Shown here piece by piece: positions 1-6,727 of a stretch of DNA of 44,978 nt. The first letter of the stretch is position 1. Each line of letters opens with the position of its first letter. The stretch is taken from positions 1 to 44,978 of the forward strand of contig JBFGNS010000013.1 of the NCBI GenBank assembly GCA_041574955.1. Direction: 5' to 3'. The stretch is from CALZJC01 sp041574955 (GTDB lineage Bacteria; Acidobacteriota; Thermoanaerobaculia; Multivoradales; JAHEKO01). The translations under genes and the position numbers were made by a program. The notes under the pieces were generated by a model that saw only the letters and a program-made list of their open reading frames with translations, ran no database searches and was not told where the DNA came from.

Positions 1-438
1 AGGGTGATGGTCAACCTGCCGATGAGCGTGATCGACAAGGCGCTGCCGATGCTGCCGCAGGAGCATCTGCGCCGCTCTCACATTCACATGGAAGAGTGGG
101 ACCTGAGCCTCGGTGAGCTGCGCGAGCTGTGGCGCGAGGTGCAGGACACGCCGGACGCGACCTTCGTCACCGTCGAGGATGGCGACGAGCGGGTGCGGGT
201 GTGGAAGGAGGGCGGCTACTTCAAGGTGTCGGTGGTCGACGGCCACGGCGGCGAGACGGTGGACGTAAAGCTGCCGGCGCGGGTGGTGGACGCGCTGCTG
301 TCGGGTGAGGGCGAGGAGCTGAACCTGGCGGCCGCCTTCGAGGCGCTGCGCGACGCGGGCGCCGGCGACCTGGTCACCATCAGCGGCCAGAACGAGCAGG
401 TCCGGGTCTGGATCGACCAGATCGCCGAGGCCCGCTAG
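1..438 (+). CDS. Repeated-module protein, 5' end probably outside the window
   Basis: I do not recognise a named family. The reading frame is open to the window edge, so the true start probably lies upstream; GTG at 4 and ATG at 7 are the first internal candidates. About 144 residues are visible, with no signal peptide or membrane segment. The protein holds two copies of one module: a strand with LPxxVxxxAL (VNLPMSVIDKALPML, then VDVKLPARVVDALLSG), followed by a helix and a strand pair ending in VRVW (TFVTVEDGDERVRVW, then LVTISGQNEQVRVW). The next gene carries the same module behind a membrane anchor, so the two look like paralogs from tandem duplication. The stop lies inside the downstream gene's TAGGAGGT ribosome-binding site, implying an operon. 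Function unknown. Confidence 0.75.
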   Translation, partial: RVMVNLPMSVIDKALPMLPQEHLRRSHIHMEEWDLSLGELRELWREVQDTPDATFVTVEDGDERVRVWKEGGYFKVSVVDGHGGETVDVKLPARVVDALLSGEGEELNLAAAFEALRDAGAGDLVTISGQNEQVRVWIDQIAEAR

Positions 439-449
439 GAGGTACGGCG

Positions 450-917
450 ATGCAGCCCCGAACGCGCAAAGTCCTCATCGTCTGCGGCGCCGCGACGGCC
501 TTCCTGGTGGTCAGCTGGGCGGTTCTGCTAGGCGCCATCCTCACCGCCGGCGGCATCGCCACGGTGCAGTTCCGCGACCATACCGAGGGCGTCGGGTTCT
601 ACCTGCCGGTACCGATGGCCGTGATCAGCAGCGCGGTGAGCGCCGTCGGCGTCGTGGCGCCGCTTCATGCCGACGGGCTCGAGGTCCACGGCGACGTCGA
701 TCTCGGCGAGTGGGCGCCGTTCGTCGAGGCGGTCATGGAAGGCCTGGAAGAGTGCCCCGACACCACCTTCGTCGAGGTCGTCGACCACGGCGACCTGGTG
801 CGGGTGTCGAAGCACGGCGGCAAGCTGCGGGTCGAGGTCGAGGACTCCGACATCTCGTTGCGCGTCGCGGTGCCGATCCGGCCGGTGCGGCGGGCGGTCG
901 CCGGCCTGCTGCGCTAG
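450..917 (+). CDS. Membrane-anchored paralog of the preceding repeated-module protein
   Basis: This 155-residue protein has one N-terminal membrane segment at about residues 8-34 and then a soluble, acidic part. The soluble part repeats the module of the upstream gene: FYLPVPMAVISSAVSAV matches VNLPMSVIDKALPML, and TFVEVVDHGDLVRVSKHGG matches TFVTVEDGDERVRVWKEGG. The last 20 residues (LRVAVPIRPVRRAVAGLL) resemble the start of a further module copy that then ends. The start is set by a strong Shine-Dalgarno AGGAGGT 6 bases before ATG. It is 11 bases from the upstream stop, so the two are probably co-transcribed. I infer a cell-envelope location with the module outside the inner membrane. Biochemical role unknown. 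Confidence 0.75.
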   Translation: MQPRTRKVLIVCGAATAFLVVSWAVLLGAILTAGGIATVQFRDHTEGVGFYLPVPMAVISSAVSAVGVVAPLHADGLEVHGDVDLGEWAPFVEAVMEGLEECPDTTFVEVVDHGDLVRVSKHGGKLRVEVEDSDISLRVAVPIRPVRRAVAGLLR

Positions 918-1002
918 CCGGCGCGCGAATCTGGGCGGCCGGGGAGCGAGCGCTCCCCGGCCGTCTCCGTTAGCATGGCGGCCGACGGTGGAGGAGCCAG
1001 CC

Positions 1003-1521
1003 ATGAGCGACACGATGATCCGCGGCCTGGCCGCCGAGCTCGAGCACGAGGCCGCCGTCACCCGGCGGCTGCTCGAGCGGGTGCCGCCGGACCGTCTCGA
1101 CTGGCAGCCGCACCCGAAGTCGATGACCCTCGGGCGGCTGACCGGGCACATCAGCGAGCTGGCCGGCTGGGGCAAAGCCACGGTGGAACAGCCGGAGGTG
1201 GATCTGGCCTCTGCCGGCGACCGCCGCGGCGCGGTGGCCGATTCGGTCGACGACCTGCTGGCCGGGTTCGACAGCAACGTCGCGGCGTTCGCCGCCGCCC
1301 TTGCCGCCAGCGACGACGCTGCGCTCGCCGTCAGGTGGCGGCTGTGCCACGGCGAGCGGGTGATCTTCGAGCTGCCCAGGATCGCCGCGCTGCGCGGCTT
1401 CGTCCTGAGCCACATCGTGCACCACCGCGGCCAGCTCTCGGTGTACCTGCGGCTGCTCGAGGTGCCGCTGCCGCAGATCTACGGTCCGACCGCCGACGAC
1501 CCCGCCTTCTTCGGCGGCTGA
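1003..1521 (+). CDS. DinB-family metal-binding protein
   Basis: A 172-residue four-helix-bundle protein of the DinB/YfiT type. The metal-ligand pattern of the family is visible: a histidine in helix 2 (LTGHISELAGW, about residue 49) and a C-terminal pair in SHIVHHRGQLSVYLR (about residues 139-143), close to the usual C-terminal H-x3-H spacing. Other typical features are LLERVPPDRLDWQPHPKSMTLGRL near the N-terminus and the PQIYGPTADDP tail. The start at 1003 is chosen because GGAGGAG lies 7-13 bases upstream and translation begins at the family's normal position. Many members act as thiol-dependent transferases or have unknown substrates, so only the fold is assigned. It follows the module-protein pair by 85 bases and may have its own promoter. 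Confidence 0.88.
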   Translation: MSDTMIRGLAAELEHEAAVTRRLLERVPPDRLDWQPHPKSMTLGRLTGHISELAGWGKATVEQPEVDLASAGDRRGAVADSVDDLLAGFDSNVAAFAAALAASDDAALAVRWRLCHGERVIFELPRIAALRGFVLSHIVHHRGQLSVYLRLLEVPLPQIYGPTADDPAFFGG

Positions 1522-1530
1522 GCGCCGGGG

Positions 1531-2034
1531 TCAGCCGGCCGCAGTCACCACCAGCTGGTGGAACAGGCTCGACTCGCGCTTGTAGAAGCCTTCGGTGTGG
1601 AAGGTCTCGGCGAGCCCGAACAGCTCGTAGTCGAGGTGGTGGCAGATCTCGTGTAGCAGGGTGCGCAGAAAGGTGCGGAAAGCCACCACCTGCTTGCGCT
1701 GGGCGGTGCGCATCCAGAGCGCGATGAGCGCCACCTCGCCGTCGTCTTCCGGCCGGTAGAGCCCGTGCAGCTCGCCGTACTCGTCCGACGGTCGGACGGC
1801 GTGGATCTTGACCCGGCAGGGCGGCACGGCGAGCCGGCGGCCGATGCCGTCGGTGAGGCGCTGGCAGATCGCTTCCACCCGCTGTCGGTCTTCGCGGCGC
1901 AGCGCCTTCTCCAACTCGGGCACCAGCGGCACCAGGGCCGCCGCGTCCGGCAGCTGCACGCTGTGGATGGCGTCGCTCTTGCGGTAGATGGCCTGGCGTC
2001 TGGCGCTCAGCCGCGCGTAGTAGGCGAAGGCCAT
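1531..2034 (-). CDS. Zincin-like protein with HExxH motif
   Basis: A 167-residue protein without signal peptide. Near the C-terminus it carries LLHEICHHLDYE, an HExxH zinc-binding motif, followed by FHTEGFYKRESSLFHQL, where a downstream Glu could act as the third ligand. The first half is helical and basic, with a run of Leu, Arg and Glu. I do not recognise a characterised family; it resembles compact zincin-like proteins seen next to regulatory genes. It lies 37 bases downstream of the FHA-GAF-PP2C gene on the same strand and has no clear ribosome-binding site, so it is probably translated from the same transcript. Whether it cleaves peptides or only binds metal cannot be told from sequence. 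Confidence 0.75.
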   Translation of the reverse strand: MAFAYYARLSARRQAIYRKSDAIHSVQLPDAAALVPLVPELEKALRREDRQRVEAICQRLTDGIGRRLAVPPCRVKIHAVRPSDEYGELHGLYRPEDDGEVALIALWMRTAQRKQVVAFRTFLRTLLHEICHHLDYELFGLAETFHTEGFYKRESSLFHQLVVTAAG

Positions 2035-2071
2035 CGTCGGACGGTGGCGCGCTCGCCGGGCGGTGGGGGGC

Positions 2072-3742
2072 TCAGCCGGCCCGGCGCCGGGCCATCACCA
2101 GGGTGCGGTCGTCGGCGAACGGCACCTCGCCGGCGAACTCCTGCAGGTCGTCGTCGATCCGGCTGGCCAGCTCCGCCAGCGGCAGCTCGCGGTGGCGGTT
2201 GCAGACCTCCGCCAGCCGCTCCACGCCGTACTGTTCCTCGGCGGCGTTCTCCGCCTCGTTGAGGCCGTCGGTGTACAGGATGAGGGTGTCGCCGGGCCCC
2301 AGGGTCGTCTCGCCGGCCGAGTAGCTGCCCTCGAGCAGCAAACCGATCGGCAGGCCGGTGCCGGGGAGCTGCTCCACCTCGCCCGACGCCCGCACCACCA
2401 GCCCCGGCACGTGGCCGGCGTTGACGTAGCGCAGAGCGCCTGAGGCGGGTTCGAGCGCCGCCATGATGGCGGTGGCGTAGCGCTCCGGCGGCGTCCGCTG
2501 GTACAGCAGACGGGAGGCGCGCCGGCAGATCTCCTCCGGTGCCAGGCCCTCCTCGATCGGGCCCGCCACCAGCGCCTCCATCGCCGCCGCCAGCAACGAT
2601 GCGCTCATGCCCTTGCCCGACACGTCGGTGACCAGGAACACGAACTCGCTGCCGTCGGCGCGCGGCACCACCTCGTAGAAGTCGCCCGACACGCCACGCG
2701 AAGGGATGTTGCCGCCGCTCAGCTCGTAGCCCGGAATCTCGGGCATCTGGTCCGGCAGCAGGGCGAGCTGGATGTGACGCGCCAGCTCCAGCTCGCGCGC
2801 CAGCTCGCGCCGCTCGGCGGCCTCCTCGGCCAGCGCCACGTTGCGGATGCGCAGCGCGGCGACCGAGGCCAGCGACGTCAGCAGCTCCAGGTCGGGCTCC
2901 GAGAACTGCTTGACGTGGGCGCGCGAGCTCAACACGATCAGCCCGAGGCTGCCCTCCGGGTCGAGCAGTGGCGCCGCCACCAGCGAGCGCACGCCCGAGG
3001 CCATGATGCTCTGGGCCTCGGCGAACCGCTCGTCGGTCTGCGCGTCGATGGCCAGGGCGGCCAGCCCCTTGTCGGCGACCTCGCGCACCAGCGTGCGGGA
3101 GTACAGGTAGTCGCTGCCGCCGGAGAGCGTGCGGCGAGCGGCCAGCGCGTACTCCTCTGCGGCGTCCTCCCGCTTGAGGAAGATGGCGCCCTCCTCCGGC
3201 TTGAGGTGCTCGAAAGCGCGCTCGAGGATCAGCTCCAGCAGCTCGTCGAGCTCGATCGAGCGGCCCAGCGCGCTGTGCACCTCGTTGAGCAGCTTGAGCC
3301 GCTCGGCGAACCGCCGCAGGTTCTCCTCACCCTCGATGCCGCTGGTGTCCGACGGGCCGCTGGCGACCAGCAAGTCGGAGGCGCGCTTGAGCACGGTCAT
3401 GCCGCCGAGGTCGCGGTCGCCGAGCGCGGCGGTCGACGACGAGGGCGCCGGGCCGTGCAGCCGGATGACGCTGCCCGACAGCTTGAGCACGTCGCCCGAG
3501 CGCAGCTCCTGGCGGCCCTCGATGCGGCGGTCGTTGACCAGCGTGCCGTTGCGCGAGCCGAGATCCTCGACGAACAGCCGGTCGTCCTCGCGGAACAGGC
3601 GGGCGTGGTGGCGCGACAGGAAGCGGTCGGCGATCACCAGCCCCGAGTCCGAGGCGCGCCCGATGACGATCTCCTGCTGATCCTCCGGGAACGAGCTGTC
3701 GAACGGCTCGCCGACCGCCGGCTCGATGCGTAGCTGGAACAT
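2072..3742 (-). CDS. FHA-GAF-PP2C (SpoIIE-type) serine phosphatase regulator
   Basis: A 556-residue cytoplasmic signalling protein. Residues about 1-100 form an FHA domain, with IGRASDSGLVIAD, SRHHARL and DLGSRNGTLVN, which binds phosphothreonine. A GAF-like sensor domain follows at about 150-310. The C-terminal part is a PP2C/SpoIIE phosphatase with the metal-binding FLVTDVSGKGMSASLLAA, LRYVNAGHVPGLVV and LILYTDGLNEAEN motifs. Such proteins usually act in partner-switching or stress signalling by dephosphorylating anti-sigma antagonists; no partner gene is visible here. The ATG at 3742 is preferred over a TTG at 3760 because a TAGACT box sits 8 bases before the ATG, consistent with a leaderless message. 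A zincin-like gene follows on the same strand. Confidence 0.92.
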   Translation of the reverse strand: MFQLRIEPAVGEPFDSSFPEDQQEIVIGRASDSGLVIADRFLSRHHARLFREDDRLFVEDLGSRNGTLVNDRRIEGRQELRSGDVLKLSGSVIRLHGPAPSSSTAALGDRDLGGMTVLKRASDLLVASGPSDTSGIEGEENLRRFAERLKLLNEVHSALGRSIELDELLELILERAFEHLKPEEGAIFLKREDAAEEYALAARRTLSGGSDYLYSRTLVREVADKGLAALAIDAQTDERFAEAQSIMASGVRSLVAAPLLDPEGSLGLIVLSSRAHVKQFSEPDLELLTSLASVAALRIRNVALAEEAAERRELARELELARHIQLALLPDQMPEIPGYELSGGNIPSRGVSGDFYEVVPRADGSEFVFLVTDVSGKGMSASLLAAAMEALVAGPIEEGLAPEEICRRASRLLYQRTPPERYATAIMAALEPASGALRYVNAGHVPGLVVRASGEVEQLPGTGLPIGLLLEGSYSAGETTLGPGDTLILYTDGLNEAENAAEEQYGVERLAEVCNRHRELPLAELASRIDDDLQEFAGEVPFADDRTLVMARRRAG

Positions 3743-3756
3743 TTCGGGTGAGTCTA
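3743..3756 (-). promoter_or_regulatory. Leaderless -10 box before the FHA-GAF-PP2C gene
   Basis: TAGACT reads on the minus strand at 3756-3751, followed by an 8-base spacer and ATG at 3742. There is no Shine-Dalgarno sequence. The same arrangement occurs at six other genes in the window. Confidence 0.55.
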
Positions 3757-3791
3757 GCAACCGCCAGCCGACGGAGCCGGCGGACGATACG

Positions 3792-3825
3792 AGAAAAGCC
3801 TCGCCGCGGACGTCCGCGGCGAGGC
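3792..3825 (-). terminator. Intrinsic terminator after the HU gene
   Basis: A perfect 13-bp stem, GCCTCGCCGCGGA paired with TCCGCGGCGAGGC around a CG centre at 3798-3825, is followed on the minus strand by TTTTCTC. It lies about 30 bases after the HU stop codon and matches a classic rho-independent terminator. It also separates HU from the regulator gene downstream. Confidence 0.9.
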
Positions 3826-3853
3826 CTCTGTTCGCAAGACGGCCGAGGCCGCC

Positions 3854-4147
3854 CTAGGTCTCGACGCGGTCCTTCAGGCCCTTGCCGGCCTTGAAGGCGG
3901 GGTACTTCTTGGCAGGAATCATGATGGTGGCGCCGGTGGCCGGGTTGCGGCCCTGCCGGGCGGCCCGCCGCTTGGTGGAGAACTTGCCGAAGCCGGCGAT
4001 GTTCACCTCACGGTCGGCATCCAGCTCGATGGCGATGATGCCGTGCCCGGGACGGGTGTCGAAGATGCAGTTGACGGCCTCGAGGGCCTTGGCCTGCGAC
4101 AGTCCACACTTGGCGGCCAACTTGTCGGCCATGTCCTTCTTGTTCAT
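3854..4147 (-). CDS. hup: HU-family DNA-binding protein
   Basis: A 97-residue nucleoid protein of the HU/IHF family. The N-terminal helices match MNKKDMADKLAAKCGLSQAKA. The DNA-binding arm carries the diagnostic GFGKFSTKRRAARQGRNPATG and a following IMIPAKKYPAFKAGKGLKD. It bends and compacts DNA as a dimer. The stretch FDTRPGHGIIAIELDADREV between helix 2 and the beta-sheet is a few residues longer than in classical HU. ATG at 4147 is supported by AAAGGAG 8 bases upstream. A strong terminator follows, and a structured leader of about 230 bases precedes it, so expression is likely controlled after transcription starts. Confidence 0.95.
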   Translation of the reverse strand: MNKKDMADKLAAKCGLSQAKALEAVNCIFDTRPGHGIIAIELDADREVNIAGFGKFSTKRRAARQGRNPATGATIMIPAKKYPAFKAGKGLKDRVET

Positions 4148-4379
4148 GCAGAAGACTCCTTTCTCTGGCTTGTTACGGGCGGCTCGGACGGAGCCTTCCC
4201 TGAGTCACCGGCTTTTGGTATTCGAACTTCAGGCGCCGCGGTCCGGCGCCGTGTTACGCGCTTTCGGTTCGGAAAGAGTTTGGATTCACGGTTGCTGGCT
4301 GGGCTCGATCGAGAGCCCGCAAGGGGTGGTCCCGAGCCTGGCGGACTCATCGACCTTAGGACCGACCTTGCCCTGATCA
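4148..4379 (-). ncRNA. Long structured 5' leader of the HU gene
   Basis: No gene is visible in this stretch, but on the minus strand it forms a chain of hairpins. In transcript order: GCAAGG with CCTTGC (4371-4366 and 4324-4319), enclosing GGTCC with GGACC; GGGCTC-TCGATC-GAGCCC (4318-4301); CCGTG with CACGG (4291-4287 and 4253-4249) around CTTTC-CGAACC-GAAAG (4276-4261); and GGCGCCG-GACCG-CGGCGCC (4250-4232). The first helix begins about 8 bases after the predicted transcription start. A ribosome-binding site (4162-4156) follows near the gene. It could be a regulatory leader or a separate small RNA; no known riboswitch class fits. Confidence 0.5.
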
Positions 4380-4385
4380 AGGAAG

Positions 4386-4414
4386 ATCATAACACGTGCA
4401 GCAGCGGTAGAAAA
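4386..4414 (-). promoter_or_regulatory. Predicted HU promoter
   Basis: On the minus strand TATGAT (4391-4386) is a near-consensus -10 box. A weak -35, TTTTCT (4414-4409), lies 17 bases upstream inside the terminator of the preceding gene. The predicted start near 4379 falls directly before the first hairpin of the leader. Confidence 0.55.
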
Positions 4415-4434
4415 CCCCCATCTGGCGGGTTTTT
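4411..4434 (-). terminator. Intrinsic terminator after the nitroreductase gene
   Basis: Directly after the stop codon, AAAAACCCGCC-AGAT-GGGGGTTTTCT reads on the minus strand as an AAAACCC/GGGTTTT stem with an internal loop and a T-rich end. The A and T tracts make it potentially bidirectional. Confidence 0.75.
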
Positions 4435-5102
4435 CACCGGAAAAGCACGACCTGTTCGAACGGCTTCTTCTCGATCACCGGGACCCTCGCGTCGGCCGCC
4501 GGGTAGCCGGTCACCAGGATCAGATACGGCTTCTCGTTCGCCGGCCGCCCGAGCAGCCGGTTGAGGAACCGCATCGGTGCCGGCGTGTGGGTGAGGGTGG
4601 CGAGCCCGGCGCGGTGCAGCGCGGCGATCAGCATACCGGTGGCGATACCTACCGACTCGCCGACGTAGTAGTTCTTGAGGCGCCCGCCGTCGGGCGCCGG
4701 CGCCCAGCTCTCGGCAAAGATGACGATCAGGTACGGGGCGGTCTCGAGAAACGGCTTGTGCTGGTCGGTACCCAGGGGCGCCAGCGCCTCCAGCCACTCG
4801 TTCGGCGCGCGCCGCTGGTAGAAGTCGGCTTCCTCCTGTTCGGCGGCGGCGCGCAGTCGCTTCTTGGTCGCCGCGTCGGTGACCACCACGAACCGCCACG
4901 GCTGGCGGTTGGCGCCGCTCGGAGCGGACACCGCCGCCCGCAGGCAGTCCTCGATGACGGAGCGCGGCACCGGCCGGTCGGCGAAGTCGCGCACCGAGCG
5001 GCGGCGCAGCAGGTCGTCGCGGAACTCGCGCGCCCGCGCCCGCATCTCGTCGGGCGGATACTCCCGGTACTCGTCGAGCGGCCGCAGCCGGAGCCCAGCC
5101 AC
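4434..5102 (-). CDS. Nitroreductase-family FMN-dependent oxidoreductase
   Basis: A 222-residue flavoprotein of the nitroreductase fold. The N-terminal segment has RRRSVRDFADRPVP, the family's FMN-phosphate contact, followed by APSGANRQPWRFVVV, another FMN-binding stretch. VGESVGIATGMLIAALHRAGL is the central dimer and flavin region. The opening LRPLDEYREYPPDEM and HKPFLETAPYLIVIFAE resemble the subgroup related to iodotyrosine deiodinase, but substrate cannot be assigned. GTG at 5102 is chosen because it keeps the conserved LRPLDEY start and lies only 4 bases after the glutamate dehydrogenase stop; ATG at 5045 is the alternative. It is likely the second gene of that operon, ending at a clear terminator. 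Confidence 0.88.
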   Translation of the reverse strand: MAGLRLRPLDEYREYPPDEMRARAREFRDDLLRRRSVRDFADRPVPRSVIEDCLRAAVSAPSGANRQPWRFVVVTDAATKKRLRAAAEQEEADFYQRRAPNEWLEALAPLGTDQHKPFLETAPYLIVIFAESWAPAPDGGRLKNYYVGESVGIATGMLIAALHRAGLATLTHTPAPMRFLNRLLGRPANEKPYLILVTGYPAADARVPVIEKKPFEQVVLFR

Positions 5103-5106
5103 GGCG

Positions 5107-6474
5107 CTACGGCCAGATGCCGCGCTCGGTGGCGATCTTGGCCACCCGCTCGATGGCCAGCACGTAGGCGGCCGTGCGCAGATCGACCGGCGGCAGGGCG
5201 CCGCCGCCCGGCGACCTGCCGGCAATCTCGGCCAGGCTGTCGTTGATGCGCCGCTGGGTGTCGATGACGCCGTCGGTGGCCTTCTCCATCTTGCGCTCGA
5301 GCTTGCTGTTGACCTGGTCGAGCTCCCACTGCTCGTTCTCGTTGTTCTGGACCCACTCGAAGTAGCTGACCGTGACGCCCCCGGAGTTGGCCAGGATGTC
5401 GGGCAGCACCGGGACGCCGCGCTCGAACAGCAGGCGGTCGGCCGCCGGCGTGGTCGGTCCGTTGGCCGCCTCGGCGATCAGCCGCGCACGCAGCCGGTGG
5501 ACGTTGTCTCCCCGGATCTGGTTCTCGAGCGCCGCCGGCACCAGGATGTCGCACGGCAGCTCCAGCAGCTCCTCGTTGGTGATGGTGCGGCTGCCGGCGA
5601 GACCCACGACCGAGCCGGTGGCGGCCTTGTGGGCCACCGCCGCCTGCGGGTCGATGCCGTCCTCCGCCAGGGCGCTGCCGCGCGAGTCGCTCACCGCGAT
5701 GATGCGGGCGCCGGCCTCGGCGAACAGCTCGGCGGCGATCGACCCCGCGTTGCCGAAGCCCTGGATGGCCACCGTCGCGCCGGTGATCGAATCGAGCCCC
5801 GGCACGATGCCGCGCTCGAGCGCCCGCCGAATGGCGAACAGGCAGCCGCGGGCGGTGGCCTCGCGCCGTCCCAGCGAGCCGCCCATGTCCACCGGCTTGC
5901 CGGTCACCACCGGCAGGTTGTTGGTTCCCGGGTGGAGCATGTCGTAGGTGTCGAAGATCCACGCCATGGTGCCGGCGTTGGTGTTGACGTCGGGCGCCGG
6001 AATGTCGGTATACGGGCCGATGTTGTCCCGCAGGTCCGAGATGTAGCGGCGGGTGAGGCGGCGCAGGTCCTTGACGGTCAGGTTCTTGGGGTCGCAGATG
6101 ATGCCGCCCTTGGCGCCGCCGAACGGCACCTCGATGACGGCGCACTTCCAGGTCATCCACGACGCCAGTGCGCGCACCTCGTCGAGGGTGACGTCCGGGT
6201 GGTAGCGGATGCCGCCCTTGCCCGGGCCGCGCACGTTGCTGTGCAGCACGCGGTAGCCGACGAACATGCGCACCGAGCCGTCCTCGGTCTCGATCGGAAA
6301 CTCGACGGTCACCGCCCGCGCCGGCCGGCGCAGGAAGTCGATCAGCCCCTTCTTGAGGCCGGGCAGGTAGCGTGCCGCGAGGTCGAACTGCTGCTGCGCG
6401 ATGTGGTAGGGGTTGAGGTCTTCGACTGTCTCTGCCGGGCGAGGCTCAGCAACCAGCTGCGTGGAATCCGCCAT
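5107..6474 (-). CDS. gdhA: Glu/Leu/Phe/Val dehydrogenase (glutamate dehydrogenase)
   Basis: A 455-residue NAD(P)-dependent amino-acid dehydrogenase that interconverts glutamate and 2-oxoglutarate plus ammonia. The substrate site is complete: GPGKGGIRYHP (about residues 83-92), then VPFGGAKGG with the catalytic Lys near 122, and DIPAPDVNT. The Rossmann part begins at VAIQGFGNAGS. Length fits the hexameric 50-kDa class. ATG at 6474 is preceded by GAGGAG at 6484-6479. A TAGAAT box at 6573-6568 may be its promoter, giving a leader of about 90 bases. It is followed by the nitroreductase gene after 4 bases. Preference for glutamate rather than branched amino acids is inferred from overall similarity. 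Confidence 0.93.
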   Translation of the reverse strand: MADSTQLVAEPRPAETVEDLNPYHIAQQQFDLAARYLPGLKKGLIDFLRRPARAVTVEFPIETEDGSVRMFVGYRVLHSNVRGPGKGGIRYHPDVTLDEVRALASWMTWKCAVIEVPFGGAKGGIICDPKNLTVKDLRRLTRRYISDLRDNIGPYTDIPAPDVNTNAGTMAWIFDTYDMLHPGTNNLPVVTGKPVDMGGSLGRREATARGCLFAIRRALERGIVPGLDSITGATVAIQGFGNAGSIAAELFAEAGARIIAVSDSRGSALAEDGIDPQAAVAHKAATGSVVGLAGSRTITNEELLELPCDILVPAALENQIRGDNVHRLRARLIAEAANGPTTPAADRLLFERGVPVLPDILANSGGVTVSYFEWVQNNENEQWELDQVNSKLERKMEKATDGVIDTQRRINDSLAEIAGRSPGGGALPPVDLRTAAYVLAIERVAKIATERGIWP

Positions 6475-6727
6475 GGCTCTCCTCGAGAAAGGCTGGGTCG
6501 AATGTCAGCCGAAGTTGTCGTGGGCCGAGGACGCAGGGCGGGTGTCGTACCGCCGCCCGGTGGCTCCATTCTACCGTCACTGCTTGCCGCGCGGATAGGG
6601 CCCGGCGGCTTAGCGCCGGCTACCGGCGGGCGGCGGCAGGCGCCGGGCGGGTGGTACCATGCCGCGGTCAGGGACGGTTGCGCAGGGGCCGCGGAGCATG
6701 GTGGCAAACGTCGCCGACGCCGACCGA
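6475..6727. promoter_or_regulatory. Divergent intergenic region between gdhA and the M1 peptidase
   Basis: No gene is supported here. On the minus strand TAGAAT at 6573-6568 is a candidate -10 for gdhA, without a good -35. On the plus strand TACCAT at 6655-6660 may serve the peptidase gene. The rest is GC-rich with short palindromes. Confidence 0.35.

Noticed and set aside
4215..4250. TTCGAA near the HU leader as a possible tRNA T-loop
   Set aside because: There is no T-stem around it, no anticodon arm and no CCA-type acceptor pairing.
4340..4372. GTCGATGAGTCC and GGTCCTAAGG in the HU leader, recalling a hammerhead core and a 23S rRNA helix
   Set aside because: The hammerhead needs CTGATGA and a matching GAA, which are absent. 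The rRNA-like match is only about ten bases and the flanks do not fit.
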